A DNA stretch of 64,000 bases from an uncultured Lachnospiraceae bacterium (GTDB taxonomy: Bacteria; Bacillota; Clostridia; Lachnospirales; Lachnospiraceae): assembly GCA_947173495.1 (NCBI GenBank), contig CAMWFQ010000005.1, positions 62,001 through 126,000 of the forward strand, given 5' to 3'. The notes under the pieces are model-generated. The model saw only the letters and a program-made list of their open reading frames with translations. It was not told the DNA's origin and made no database searches. Made by a program: the position numbers and the translations under genes. How positions within the stretch are numbered: position 1 is the stretch's first letter; each line of letters opens with the position of its first letter. Shown piece by piece: positions 1-9,766 of this stretch.

Positions 1-24
1 AGTCAGGCAGCTTTTTGCAGTATA

Positions 25-72
25 CAGGCCTGTAAAGGGAAGTTTGCCGCAGAAGCAGCATGCGGGCCGCCC
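25..72 (-). repeat. Degenerate copy 1 of the dispersed hairpin repeat (module B only)
   Basis: caggcctgtaaagggaagtttgccgcagaagcagcatgcgggccgc closely matches caggcccgcataaggaaatttgctgctaacgcagcatgcgggccgc at 19031-19076; preceded by a T-run (ctttttgcag). Confidence 0.75.
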
Positions 73-96
73 GTGGGCATAAAAAAGGAACAGCAT

Positions 97-2331
97 ATGA
101 AAAAAGTGGAATTGCTGGCTCCGGCAGGAAATTATACAGCCCTGGAAGGAGCTATAAACGCTGGCGCGGATGCGATATATCTTGGAGGCGAACAATATGG
201 CGCCCGCGCCTATGCAGATAATTTTACACAGGATGAAATTTGTGCGGGGATCCGCATGGCGCATGTATTCGGAAGGAAGATTTATTTAACCGTTAACACC
301 CTGGTCAAGGAAGAAGAGCTCCGGAGACTTCCGGCTTTTCTGCAGCCTCTTTATGAGGCCGGGCTGGATGGGGTAATCCTCCAGGATCTGGGTGCCTTGC
401 GCTGTATCAGATCATATTTCCCGGGTCTGAAGCTTCATGCAAGTACTCAGATGACACTGACAGGAAAGGAAGGCGTGTCGTTTGTAAAAAAAGAAGGGAT
501 CTGCAGGATTGTCCCGGCCAGGGAGCTTTCGCTGGAAGAGCTGAAAGAGCTGAAAAAAGAAACGGGAGTGGAAGTCGAGGCATTTATTCACGGAGCTATG
601 TGCTATTGTTATTCGGGACAATGTCTGTTCAGCAGTATTCTTGGAGGACGAAGCGGCAACAGGGGAAGATGCGCGCAGCCCTGCCGTCTGCCTTATGAGG
701 CAGGAAAGGGAAGACAGCAGTACCTTTTGAGCATGCGGGATATGTGCACGATTCATTTGATTCCGGAGCTGATCGATGCGGGGATTGACTCCTTCAAAAT
801 TGAGGGAAGAATGAAAAATCCTGCCTATGGGGCGGGGGTAACCGCCGTTTATCGTAAATATATTGATCTTTATTATCAGGATAAAGATCATTATCAGGTT
901 GACAGACAGGATCTGAAAGTGCTTGAATCTTTATATATCAGAAGTGAGATCGGGGAGGGATATTATCATGATGCAAACGGAAAAAAGATGATAAGTCTTT
1001 CTTCTCCGGCTTATTCCCCTACAGAGGAAGCTCTGCTGTCTTCCATTCGGGAAAAATATATGGATAAAAAGCCCGGAATAGATGGAGTGGCCAGGCTCAC
1101 GCTTAAGGAAGAAGAGCCGGCGGAGCTTTTGCTGCAGAGCGGAGATACGACTGTCATATGCAGGGGAGACCAGGTACAAAAAGCTGTGAAACAACCACTG
1201 ACGCGGGAAAAAGTGAAAGAGCAGCTTCAAAAGACCGGAAACAGCCTGATCAAGATTCGCCGGTCAGAGATCCATATGACAGAGGGACTGTTTTTGCCGC
1301 TGAAGTCTGTAAATGAACTGCGGAGAGCCGCCGTTGCGGCTATGGAGGATGCCCTGATTTCCCGGAATGGGCTGCAGTATGAGAGCAGAAGGATTTTGGC
1401 GGATGGGACGGAGAAGATAGGGACGTTTTCCCCTGCTGCTGTAAAACGGGCACAGGAGGATGCGAAGAAGTCTCAAGGACGGCAGATTCATGTGTCTGTC
1501 CGGACGACGGAGCAGTTGGAGGCGGCGTTGGAGGCAAAGGTGAGCAGGATCTATCTGGATTACAGCTTTTTTGAGAGAGGGACGCCCGAATCCCTCAAAC
1601 ATTTTGGAGAAAGAGCTGTGAATCAGAACACAGCATTTTATATTGCCGCACCTTATATTGTAAGAAAAAAGGATTGGAATTATCTGGAGAAGATCGTAAA
1701 GCTTTTCAGGGAAGAAAAGATAAGCGGCGTCCTGGTACGGAATCTGGAGAGCTTTGGATTTCTGGAAAAAGAACTCCCTGCCCAAAAACTTGTGCTGGAT
1801 GCCAATTTGTATATCTGGAACAGTCAGGCGCTTATGTTTTGGGAGGGACGGGCGGGAGAGTTTTATCTTCCGCTGGAATGCAATGCCGGAGAATGGAGAG
1901 GAATTTTGGCGTCCTGCCACGGAAGTACAATGCAGGCCTCTGCAGTGATTTATGGCAGGCTTCCCATGATGATCACTGCAAACTGTCTGAAAAAAACTAT
2001 GGACAGGTGTGATGGAAAGCCGGAGGTTACACAGCTCAAAGACAGATACAAAAAACAATTTCCTGTTTATAATGACTGTTTATGCTGTTATAATATAATC
2101 TATAATAGTCTGCCTTTATCCCTTCACAGTTTTGCTGCCAAAGAAAGCAGTCAGGCTGTTAATTTCCGGATTGACCTTACGGTGGAAGATCAGAAAGAGG
2201 CCCTCAGAGTGATTCTGTATTTTAAGGAATTGTCGGGACGGTTTGTCCCGAAAGGAAGAGAAGAGGGAGAAAATGTCCCCTGTCCAATAAAAGAATACAC
2301 CACGGGACATTATAAAAGAGGAGTAGAATAG
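97..2331 (+). CDS. U32 family peptidase (DUF3656-type)
   Basis: MKKVELLAPAGNYTALEGAINAGADAIYLGG N-terminus and RSGNRGRCAQPCRLPY motif; ATG at 97 has an SD (aaagga), the GTG at 73 lies in repeat-derived sequence. Confidence 0.9.
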   Translation: MKKVELLAPAGNYTALEGAINAGADAIYLGGEQYGARAYADNFTQDEICAGIRMAHVFGRKIYLTVNTLVKEEELRRLPAFLQPLYEAGLDGVILQDLGALRCIRSYFPGLKLHASTQMTLTGKEGVSFVKKEGICRIVPARELSLEELKELKKETGVEVEAFIHGAMCYCYSGQCLFSSILGGRSGNRGRCAQPCRLPYEAGKGRQQYLLSMRDMCTIHLIPELIDAGIDSFKIEGRMKNPAYGAGVTAVYRKYIDLYYQDKDHYQVDRQDLKVLESLYIRSEIGEGYYHDANGKKMISLSSPAYSPTEEALLSSIREKYMDKKPGIDGVARLTLKEEEPAELLLQSGDTTVICRGDQVQKAVKQPLTREKVKEQLQKTGNSLIKIRRSEIHMTEGLFLPLKSVNELRRAAVAAMEDALISRNGLQYESRRILADGTEKIGTFSPAAVKRAQEDAKKSQGRQIHVSVRTTEQLEAALEAKVSRIYLDYSFFERGTPESLKHFGERAVNQNTAFYIAAPYIVRKKDWNYLEKIVKLFREEKISGVLVRNLESFGFLEKELPAQKLVLDANLYIWNSQALMFWEGRAGEFYLPLECNAGEWRGILASCHGSTMQASAVIYGRLPMMITANCLKKTMDRCDGKPEVTQLKDRYKKQFPVYNDCLCCYNIIYNSLPLSLHSFAAKESSQAVNFRIDLTVEDQKEALRVILYFKELSGRFVPKGREEGENVPCPIKEYTTGHYKRGVE

Positions 2332-3777
2332 ATGGAAATTTATATCAGCGAATTTTCCAAGTATGTTATTCCGCTGCTGATTACCTTATATACGCTTGAG
2401 TGCTTTGCTGTATTCAGACATGACGATGAAAAGAAACGAAACGGCATTTATACCAGACAATGTATTTTGTTGTTTGCCTTTCATTTGAGCTGTTTTATGG
2501 TGATTTGCTTTGAGACAGGAGATATGACCTATCTGTTTTTCTATGCGTTTCAGCAAATTGCCCTTTATGCATTCATGGTGCTGTATCGAATGCTTTATCC
2601 GGCATCCAACCGCCTTCTGGTGAATAATATCTGTATGCTTCTCAGTATCAGCTTTACCATACTGACGAGACTGGATCCGGCCAAGGCATTAAAGCAGTTC
2701 ATAATCAGCGCCGCCTCGCTGGCTGCGGCGCTGGCGATCCCGTTTTTTATCCATAAGTTTAAATTCTTAAAGAATTTAAGGTGGATTTATGCCCTTGTGG
2801 GAATCGGGGCGCTGGGAATTGTCATGATATTAGGACAGACAACTTACGGCAGCAAGCTTTCCTATTCAATAGCCGGCGTTACTTTTCAGCCTTCAGAGTT
2901 TGTAAAGATTTTGTTTGTTTTGTTTGTAGCCAGTGCCTTGTACCAGGCTGCGGGATTTTTTGAGGTATTCACTACGGCGGTAGTGGCGGCAGCCCATGTG
3001 GTAGCTCTGGTGATTTCCAGAGATCTGGGAAGTGCACTGATTTTTTTTGTGGTATATGTGCTGATGGTCTTTGTGGCCAGCAGAAATTTTCTGTACGTGC
3101 TGGCGGGCGCGGCGGGCGGTTCGGCTGCAGCGTTCGTGGCATACCGGGTGTTCACCCATGTACAGGTAAGAGTACAGGCATGGAAGGATCCCTGGAGTGT
3201 GATTGATGCAGAAGGATTTCAGATCACCCAGTCCCTGTTTGCAATTTCCAGCGGCGGATGGTTTGGCCTGGGCCTTTATAAGGGAACTCCGCGCTCTATT
3301 CCTTTTGTGGAGACAGACTTTGTGTTTTCGGCGATTGCAGAGGAGCTTGGTATTATCTTTGCGGTGGGACTGATTTTAATCTGCGTCAGCAGCTTTATGA
3401 TGTTTATGAAAATTGCGTCGGCTCTTGAAGACAGATTTTATCAGCTGACAGCTTTCGGACTGGGCGTTACCTATATTTTCCAGGTATTTCTCACCATTGG
3501 CGGGGGAACCAAATTTATTCCGCTTACAGGGGTCACCTTGCCGCTTGTAAGCTATGGAGGAAGTTCTATTCTTACTACACTGGTGATGTTTGCCGTAACA
3601 GAGGGGCTTTTTATCATTCGTCAGGAGGAAGAGGAGCTGCTCAGAAAGGCGGAAAGGAAAAAGCGGAAAAGGAAAGTGAAGACAGGGCGGCCGGCAGAAG
3701 GTGAAAATTTTTCTGCAGTAAGGCAGCGAAAATACATGGAAGACTTGGTGGGAGATGAAGTTGAAGACCAGGAATAA
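2332..3777 (+). CDS. FtsW/RodA/SpoVE family cell-cycle protein
   Basis: Multi-TM protein with FQPSEFVKILFVLF, RDLGSALIFF, LPLVSYGGSS motifs. Confidence 0.9.
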   Translation: MEIYISEFSKYVIPLLITLYTLECFAVFRHDDEKKRNGIYTRQCILLFAFHLSCFMVICFETGDMTYLFFYAFQQIALYAFMVLYRMLYPASNRLLVNNICMLLSISFTILTRLDPAKALKQFIISAASLAAALAIPFFIHKFKFLKNLRWIYALVGIGALGIVMILGQTTYGSKLSYSIAGVTFQPSEFVKILFVLFVASALYQAAGFFEVFTTAVVAAAHVVALVISRDLGSALIFFVVYVLMVFVASRNFLYVLAGAAGGSAAAFVAYRVFTHVQVRVQAWKDPWSVIDAEGFQITQSLFAISSGGWFGLGLYKGTPRSIPFVETDFVFSAIAEELGIIFAVGLILICVSSFMMFMKIASALEDRFYQLTAFGLGVTYIFQVFLTIGGGTKFIPLTGVTLPLVSYGGSSILTTLVMFAVTEGLFIIRQEEEELLRKAERKKRKRKVKTGRPAEGENFSAVRQRKYMEDLVGDEVEDQE

Positions 3778-5191
3778 GAAAAGAAATAAAGAGATTGCAG
3801 GGGTTATGTGGTTTTTTATCCTGCTGTTTTTCAGTCTGTCAGGATATATCACATATTATGCTGCTACACACAGGCAGGAGCTGATCAATAACAGCTATAA
3901 CGGCAGACAGCAGATGCTGATTGCGCAGAATACACGGGGGAAGATTTTATCCTCGGAAGGAGAGGTACTGGCTCAGACAGTGGAGGATGATCAGGGAAAG
4001 GAAATCAGGCAATACCCTTACCGGAATCTGTTTTCTCATGTGGTGGGATATGCCACCAACGGAAGGATGGGGGTGGAAGCGCAGGCGAATTATTACCTCA
4101 TAAACTCCAATGCTCCTCTTTCTCAGAAGGCGTCTCTGGACTTAAAAGAAGAAAAATATCCCGGAGATGATGTATATACTACGCTGAATGTAGCGCTTCA
4201 GCAGGTGGCTGACAGGGCGCTGGGGGTTTATCAGGGTGCAATACTGGTGACAGAGCCTTCAACAGGAAGGATTCTCGCCATGGTTTCAAAACCGGATTTT
4301 GATCCGGAACAGATTCCACAGATATGGGAGGAACTGATAGAAGATAAGGACAGCAGTATCCTGCTGAACAGGGTGACACAGGGGCTTTATCCGCCCGGGT
4401 CTACGTTTAAGATTATCACCTCTCTGGAATATATCAGGGAAAACCCTGATACTTATCAAAATTACAGCTACAATTGCAGCGGGGCTCTTACCAGAGGAAC
4501 GGACAGGATTCAGTGTTATCATGGAACCGTGCATGGCAGTGTGGGGTTTGAGAGATCCTTTGCCAAATCCTGTAATACTTCTTATGCAAACATTGGGCTT
4601 TCGCTGGATAAAAAAGCCTTTTCGGATACGCTTGATGAGCTCCTGTTCAATCAGAAGCTTCCGGTGGAGTTTAACTCCGGTATCAGCCGGATTGATGTGA
4701 ATGAAGAGATGACAGATCAGGATATGATGCAGGTTTCCATTGGCCAGGGAACCACCTCTATTACGCCTCTTTTGCTGAATATGATCACCTGTGCGATTGC
4801 CAATGATGGGAAACTGATGAAGCCCTATGTGGTGGAGGAGATAAAGAACAGCGCAGGAAGCAGTATTAAGACTTTTGCGCCGTCTGCTTATGGAGAACTG
4901 ATGAAGCAGCAGGAGGCGCAGATTTTGAAAGATCTGATGAAAGATGTGGTAGAGGAGGGAACCGCTTCCAGACTAAAAGGGCTTTCTTATACGGCGGCAG
5001 GAAAAACAGGATCCGCGGAATATGGTACCATAAAAGGAGAGAGTCATGCCTGGTTTACAGGATTTGCCCCGGCGGAAGAGCCTCAGGTCTGTGTGACCAT
5101 TATCATTGAAGGAGCCGGTGCGGGAGGAGATTATGCAGTTCCCATTGCCAAGCGGATTTTTGATGCATATTTTGAGGAAGGTACGCCATGA
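3755..5191 (+). CDS. Penicillin-binding transpeptidase (PbpA-like)
   Basis: GSTFKI (SxxK), KSCNTS, AAGKTGSAE (KTG) motifs; overlaps the FtsW-like gene. Confidence 0.9.
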   Translation: MKLKTRNKKRNKEIAGVMWFFILLFFSLSGYITYYAATHRQELINNSYNGRQQMLIAQNTRGKILSSEGEVLAQTVEDDQGKEIRQYPYRNLFSHVVGYATNGRMGVEAQANYYLINSNAPLSQKASLDLKEEKYPGDDVYTTLNVALQQVADRALGVYQGAILVTEPSTGRILAMVSKPDFDPEQIPQIWEELIEDKDSSILLNRVTQGLYPPGSTFKIITSLEYIRENPDTYQNYSYNCSGALTRGTDRIQCYHGTVHGSVGFERSFAKSCNTSYANIGLSLDKKAFSDTLDELLFNQKLPVEFNSGISRIDVNEEMTDQDMMQVSIGQGTTSITPLLLNMITCAIANDGKLMKPYVVEEIKNSAGSSIKTFAPSAYGELMKQQEAQILKDLMKDVVEEGTASRLKGLSYTAAGKTGSAEYGTIKGESHAWFTGFAPAEEPQVCVTIIIEGAGAGGDYAVPIAKRIFDAYFEEGTP

Positions 5192-5248
5192 GAGTAAGAG
5201 CTGGCCTGAGGGCAAAAAGGCTGATGCGGTGATGAAAAGAGGCAGGAA

Positions 5249-5563
5249 ATGAAATTTTATAAATATCTTTATATTGGCGATACTGTCACCAATCCGAAAA
5301 AGATAAAACGTAAGCTGAAGCTTCATGCAGGGGTAAATGTCTATGTGATCACGATGGCTTCGGGAAGGGATCAGCTCGAATTGTTTCACAGCGCTTATCT
5401 GAAGCAGCGATATTACCGATACCATCCTCCTGTTATTGTGGGAATCGCGTCGGATTATGGAGAGGCTGTAGGGATGATCACAATGATGACGCAGGAATGT
5501 GTAAATGCTACGGGAAGCGGTAATCTGAAGGAATATCTGAAGCAGAAAGCAGACCGGACATAA
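5249..5563 (+). CDS. Hypothetical protein (104 aa)
   Basis: Intact ORF between PBP and DUF2953-like gene, same strand. Confidence 0.65.
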   Translation: MKFYKYLYIGDTVTNPKKIKRKLKLHAGVNVYVITMASGRDQLELFHSAYLKQRYYRYHPPVIVGIASDYGEAVGMITMMTQECVNATGSGNLKEYLKQKADRT

Positions 5564-5588
5564 AGTGCAAAAGGCGCGGAAGCGTTAG

Positions 5589-6566
5589 ATGATACTTCGG
5601 GAGGGAAGTATGATTTCAACTTTGCTGACAATTTTGAAAATTTTAGCCATGATAATCCTGGTTCTGCTGGGAACGGCAGTCGTTTTCCTGATCCTGGTTC
5701 TGGCGGTTCCGGTCAGATACAGAATCTCAGTTCATCGGAGGACAGAGGAAGAAGCACCGGTTGTGGCGGATGCCAGGGTCACCTGGCTTCTGCATATTTT
5801 GAATGCCGCCTTTTTCTATCCGGAAACCCGTTTCAGAGTCAGGATCCTCTGCTTTACGTTGTTCCGCGCCCCTTCGGCCTCAAAGCCTGACACAGAAAAT
5901 AAAAAGAAGAAGCCTGCAGACGCAGCCTGCGGGAAGGGAGACGCAGAGGAAAAACCGGAGGAAAAGCAGGAAGTCCCGGAAAGCCGGAAAAAGACGCAGA
6001 ATATCCAAAAGTCAGAGACTGGGACAGAAACTGAAACAGAAACAGATACCGTATCCGATATGCAGAATGTGCGGACAGAGGAGAAGGAAGAGAAGGAGGA
6101 AAAGAGAAGCATTTTAGACTTTTTTAAGAAACTCTTTTCCGTTTTGAAAAATATTAAGTACACAATCGCACAGATATGTGATAAGATAAAACATATTGTA
6201 AATAATATCCAATATTATATAAAAGTTATAAAGAGCGATACGTTCCGGAGGGGATGGACAGTATGCTTTGGAGAGATACAGATACTGCTGAAAAAGCTTC
6301 TGCCCGGAAAGATTACAGGTCAGCTGCGAATCGGCACAGGAGATCCGGCCGGTACAGGCCAGGTGATGGCTGTCTATGGTATTTTATATCCGTTGCTTGG
6401 AAATCATATAGATATCAACCCGGATTTCGATCAGCAGGTCATAGAGGGAGAGCTCTTTATCAAGGGAAAAATAACAGTATTCCGGATATTAAAGACGGCA
6501 GGCGTGATTTATTTTAACAGGGATCTGCGCCGTCTGATCAAATTATTGAAAAGGGAGGCAATTTAA
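5589..6566 (+). CDS. DUF2953-like membrane-anchored protein
   Basis: N-terminal TM, low-complexity charged linker, C-terminal domain; directly upstream of gerW as in many spore formers. Confidence 0.7.
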   Translation: MILREGSMISTLLTILKILAMIILVLLGTAVVFLILVLAVPVRYRISVHRRTEEEAPVVADARVTWLLHILNAAFFYPETRFRVRILCFTLFRAPSASKPDTENKKKKPADAACGKGDAEEKPEEKQEVPESRKKTQNIQKSETGTETETETDTVSDMQNVRTEEKEEKEEKRSILDFFKKLFSVLKNIKYTIAQICDKIKHIVNNIQYYIKVIKSDTFRRGWTVCFGEIQILLKKLLPGKITGQLRIGTGDPAGTGQVMAVYGILYPLLGNHIDINPDFDQQVIEGELFIKGKITVFRILKTAGVIYFNRDLRRLIKLLKREAI

Positions 6567-6568
6567 AA

Positions 6569-6970
6569 ATGGCAGAGAATAATTTTACAGGAGTAATCGA
6601 GTCTTTGATGAAAGGAATGAACACCGTTTTATCCACTAAGACGGTGGTGGGAGAGGCTACGAAGATAGAAGACACCATTATACTGCCTCTTGTGGATGTT
6701 ACCTTTGGCGTGGGTGCAGGAGCTACCGCCGGGGATAAGAAGAACGGCGGCGGCGGCGGATTTTCCGGAAAGCTCACTCCCAGTGCGGTTTTGGTGATCC
6801 AGAATGGCAGCACCAAACTGGTGAACATTAAAAATCAGGATACCGTAACCAAGGTGCTGGATATGATTCCTGATATCGTTGATAAATTCACGGCTCCCAA
6901 AGAAGAAATGATGGATGATGAAAAGGCGGTGGATATTGCTTTCCCGGAAGAAAATGAGGACGTGCAATAA
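6569..6970 (+). CDS. ytfJ: GerW family sporulation protein (YtfJ)
   Basis: GVIESLMKGMNTVLSTKTVVGE and IILPLVDVTFGVGAGA...GGGGGFSGKLTPSAVLVI. Confidence 0.9.
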   Translation: MAENNFTGVIESLMKGMNTVLSTKTVVGEATKIEDTIILPLVDVTFGVGAGATAGDKKNGGGGGFSGKLTPSAVLVIQNGSTKLVNIKNQDTVTKVLDMIPDIVDKFTAPKEEMMDDEKAVDIAFPEENEDVQ

Positions 6971-7023
6971 CAGAGGCAGAACTGCATAAGATAAAGTAAG
7001 AAAAAGCATAGGCGGCATAAAGC

Positions 7024-7161
7024 ATGAAAAAACTGATCGGATTTATTGCATTTTGGATTGCAGTTGGAATGCTGCTTATGCTTTTTCTTGCCCATCATTA
7101 TCTGATCGCGCTGATAATCATCGCGCTTTTATTGCTGATCGGATATAACTGCTATCTGTAA
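7024..7161 (+). CDS. Small hydrophobic protein (45 aa), not in supplied ORF track
   Basis: Own translation MKKLIGFIAFWIAVGMLLMLFLAHHYLIALIIIALLLLIGYNCYL; plausible two-TM peptide directly after gerW. Confidence 0.5.
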   Translation: MKKLIGFIAFWIAVGMLLMLFLAHHYLIALIIIALLLLIGYNCYL

Positions 7162-7180
7162 GAATAGTAAATAGATGAAT

Positions 7181-7268
7181 CGAGTAGGGAAGAGCTATCT
7201 TCCCCTACTCGTGCGCGGGGCGCACGTTGCGTCAGCAACAATTTCCTCTGTGCGCCCCTGCGCATAAA
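7181..7268 (+). repeat. Dispersed hairpin repeat copy 2 (full: module A + module B)
   Basis: cgagtagggaaga gcta tcttcccctactcg followed by gcgcggggcgcac-gttgcgtcagcaac-aatttcctct-gtgcgcccctgcgca. Confidence 0.9.
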
Positions 7269-7269
7269 A

Positions 7270-7298
7270 GAACCGGCCCATAAAAAGGCCGGCTTTTA
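7270..7298. terminator. Bidirectional intrinsic terminator between the gerW region and rpmB
   Basis: aaccggcc cataaaaa ggccggctttt. Confidence 0.75.
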
Positions 7299-7321
7299 TG
7301 AATGCTCTCAAACTATACCTG

Positions 7322-7507
7322 TTACGCTCTCTCAACTCTCCCGGATTTCAAACAATTCGTGCAAACGTGCATTCTCTTGGAAGCTCCGTTTATTTTACAT
7401 TTTACTCTCTTAATGTTTGAATGCCAAATTCTGTTAGATCTTCTATGAGAATGGCTTACGTTGTTTCCGAAATGAGCACCTTTACCGCAAATATCACATT
7501 TAGCCAT
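7322..7507 (-). CDS. rpmB: 50S ribosomal protein L28
   Basis: MAKCDICGKGAHFGNNVSHSHRRSNRIWHSNIKRVK. Confidence 0.95.
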   Translation of the reverse strand: MAKCDICGKGAHFGNNVSHSHRRSNRIWHSNIKRVKCKINGASKRMHVCTNCLKSGRVERA

Positions 7508-7678
7508 CATTACACCTCCCAACGATTCAAAATATTCATACACAACAGTTGTATAATATCAGAAATCCGGACAGATTACAAGCTTAAATTTAATAATTTT
7601 GCAGGAAATTCATGTTTCTTTTTTTTTGATTTACGGTTATAATATGATATATATGTTCAAAATATAAGGAGGCAGCCC

Positions 7679-8053
7679 ATGAAAAATTCTTCCAGGAAGG
7701 AAACTTCCATGAATACGCATATGGGGAACATCGCAATCTATAATGATGTGATCGCCCAGTACGCTGGCAGCGTTGCCATGGAGTGTTTTGGTGTAGTAGG
7801 AATGGCAGGCATTAACATGAAGGATGGTTTTGTCAAACTGCTTAAAAAAGAAAGCATGACCAGAGGCATTAATGTTTTCATTAAAAATAACAAGCTGACA
7901 ATTAATTTTCATGTGATTGTTGCATACGGTGTGAGCATTCTCGCAGTCACCGACAATCTGATCAGCAATGTAAAGTACAAAGTAGAGGAATTCACAGGAA
8001 TCGAAGTTGAAAAAATAAACATCTTTGTTGAAGGTGTTAGAGTGATTGATTAA
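7679..8053 (+). CDS. Asp23/Gls24 family envelope stress protein
   Basis: GNIAIYNDVIAQYAGSVAMECFGVVGMAG...VAYGVSILAVTDNLISNVKYKVEEFTGIEV. Confidence 0.9.
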   Translation: MKNSSRKETSMNTHMGNIAIYNDVIAQYAGSVAMECFGVVGMAGINMKDGFVKLLKKESMTRGINVFIKNNKLTINFHVIVAYGVSILAVTDNLISNVKYKVEEFTGIEVEKINIFVEGVRVID

Positions 8054-8065
8054 GGAGGACTTGCT

Positions 8066-9721
8066 GTGACTAATACAATCGACGCTAAGATACTTGCAAA
8101 GATGTTCTTAGCCGGTGCCAAAAATCTGGAATCCAAAAAGGAATGGATCAATGACTTAAATGTTTTCCCCGTGCCGGATGGTGATACGGGTACCAATATG
8201 ACCCTTACCATTATGTCGGCCGCTAAAGACGTTGCGGCTATGAAGGATATAGACATGTTATCCCTTTGCAAGGCAATTTCATCGGGTTCCCTGAGAGGCG
8301 CAAGAGGAAACTCCGGTGTAATCTTATCTCAGCTTTTTCGTGGATTTACCAAGTCCATCCGGGAAAAGGAGCAGCTGGATATACTGATGCTGGCGGATGC
8401 CTGTGATAAGGCAGTAGAGACAGCCTATAAGGCAGTGATGAAGCCCAAGGAGGGAACCATTCTGACGGTCGCAAAGGGGATATCCGTAAAAGCCCGGGAA
8501 CTGGCGGAGGAAGGCTGCAGCGATTTTACGGTTTTCTTTGATGAAGTGATCAGGTGCGGAGACGAGGTTTTAGAGCGGACGCCTGAAATGCTTCCGGTGT
8601 TGAAGCAGGCCGGAGTTGTTGACTCGGGCGGTCAAGGCCTGATGCAGGTGCTTAAGGGAGCCTATGACGCTTTTATGGGCAAGGAGCTGGACTTAAGTAT
8701 AAGCGAGGCGCCCCATACAGAGAGCGGGAAAGCGAATGCTCAGCCGGATATTGAGATTAAATATGGGTATTGCACGGAATTTATTATCATGCTGAACCGG
8801 AATTTCAATATCAAGACAGAAATGGATTTTAAGGAATATCTGGAATCTATCGGAGATTCTATTGTAGTAGTAGCGGATGATGACGTGGTAAAGGTACATG
8901 TACATACCAACGATCCGGGACTGGCGATCCAGAGAGCGCTCAGGTATGGTTCATTGTCCAATATGAAGATTGACAATATGCGGTTGGAGCATGAAGAAAA
9001 GCTGTTTAAAGAAAGTCAGGCGGCTTCTGAAAAGGCAGCTTCAGAAGAACCGGCTCCCCATAAGGAAGTAGGATTTATTGCAGTCTCGGCAGGTGATGGG
9101 ATTAATGAGATCTTTAAAGGGCTGGGCGTGGATCATATGATTCAGGGCGGACAGACCATGAATCCCAGTACGGAAGATATGCTCAATGCGATCGAAAAAG
9201 TAAACGCAGACACAGTGTTTATCCTTCCAAACAACAAAAATATCATTCTGGCCGCCAATCAGGCACAGATGATGGTAAAGGACAAGAAAATCGTAGTGGT
9301 ACCCACTAAGACAGTTCCTCAGGGAATTACGGCGATTATCAATTATGTTCCGGATCTGTCGGCGGAAGAAAATGAAGAAAATATGAAACAGGAAATCCAC
9401 AGGGTAAAGACTGGTCAGGTGACTTATGCTGTGAGGGATACCGTGATTGAAGACAAGGAGATCAAGCAGGGCGATTACATGGGGATCGGTGACAGCGGTA
9501 TTTTATCTATTGGCGGAGATGTGTCTGACGTGGCTTTCCGTATGGTGAAAGAGATGATGGACGAGCAGCTGGAGCTGATCAGTATCTATTATGGAGAAGA
9601 TATCACTGAGAACGATGCAGAGCAGCTGAGAGCGCAGATTGAGCGGGAATATCCATCCTGCGATATCGAACTGCAGTATGGCGGTCAGCCGATCTATTAT
9701 TATATTATATCAGCAGAATAA
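8066..9721 (+). CDS. DAK2 domain protein, fatty-acid kinase FakA/YloV family
   Basis: LNVFPVPDGDTGTNMTLT, GARGNSGVILSQLFRG; C-terminal DegV-like region. Confidence 0.9.
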   Translation: MTNTIDAKILAKMFLAGAKNLESKKEWINDLNVFPVPDGDTGTNMTLTIMSAAKDVAAMKDIDMLSLCKAISSGSLRGARGNSGVILSQLFRGFTKSIREKEQLDILMLADACDKAVETAYKAVMKPKEGTILTVAKGISVKARELAEEGCSDFTVFFDEVIRCGDEVLERTPEMLPVLKQAGVVDSGGQGLMQVLKGAYDAFMGKELDLSISEAPHTESGKANAQPDIEIKYGYCTEFIIMLNRNFNIKTEMDFKEYLESIGDSIVVVADDDVVKVHVHTNDPGLAIQRALRYGSLSNMKIDNMRLEHEEKLFKESQAASEKAASEEPAPHKEVGFIAVSAGDGINEIFKGLGVDHMIQGGQTMNPSTEDMLNAIEKVNADTVFILPNNKNIILAANQAQMMVKDKKIVVVPTKTVPQGITAIINYVPDLSAEENEENMKQEIHRVKTGQVTYAVRDTVIEDKEIKQGDYMGIGDSGILSIGGDVSDVAFRMVKEMMDEQLELISIYYGEDITENDAEQLRAQIEREYPSCDIELQYGGQPIYYYIISAE

Positions 9722-9730
9722 AAGCTGCAA

Positions 9731-9760
9731 AGCGGCAAATTTTATGCGGGCCTGCGCAAA
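9731..9760 (+). repeat. Truncated repeat remnant (3' half of module B)
   Basis: agcggcaaattttatgcgggcctgcgcaaa resembles gcagcaaacttccttttgcgggcctgcgcatta of copy 10. Confidence 0.65.
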
Positions 9761-9766
9761 AAAAAA

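Noticed and set aside
1264-2058. 264-aa minus-strand ORF
   Set aside because: Antisense to the well-supported U32 peptidase; no recognisable domain.
6000-6060. ETGTETETETDT low-complexity repeat in the DUF2953-like protein
   Set aside because: Simple repeat in a charged linker; not further supported as functional.
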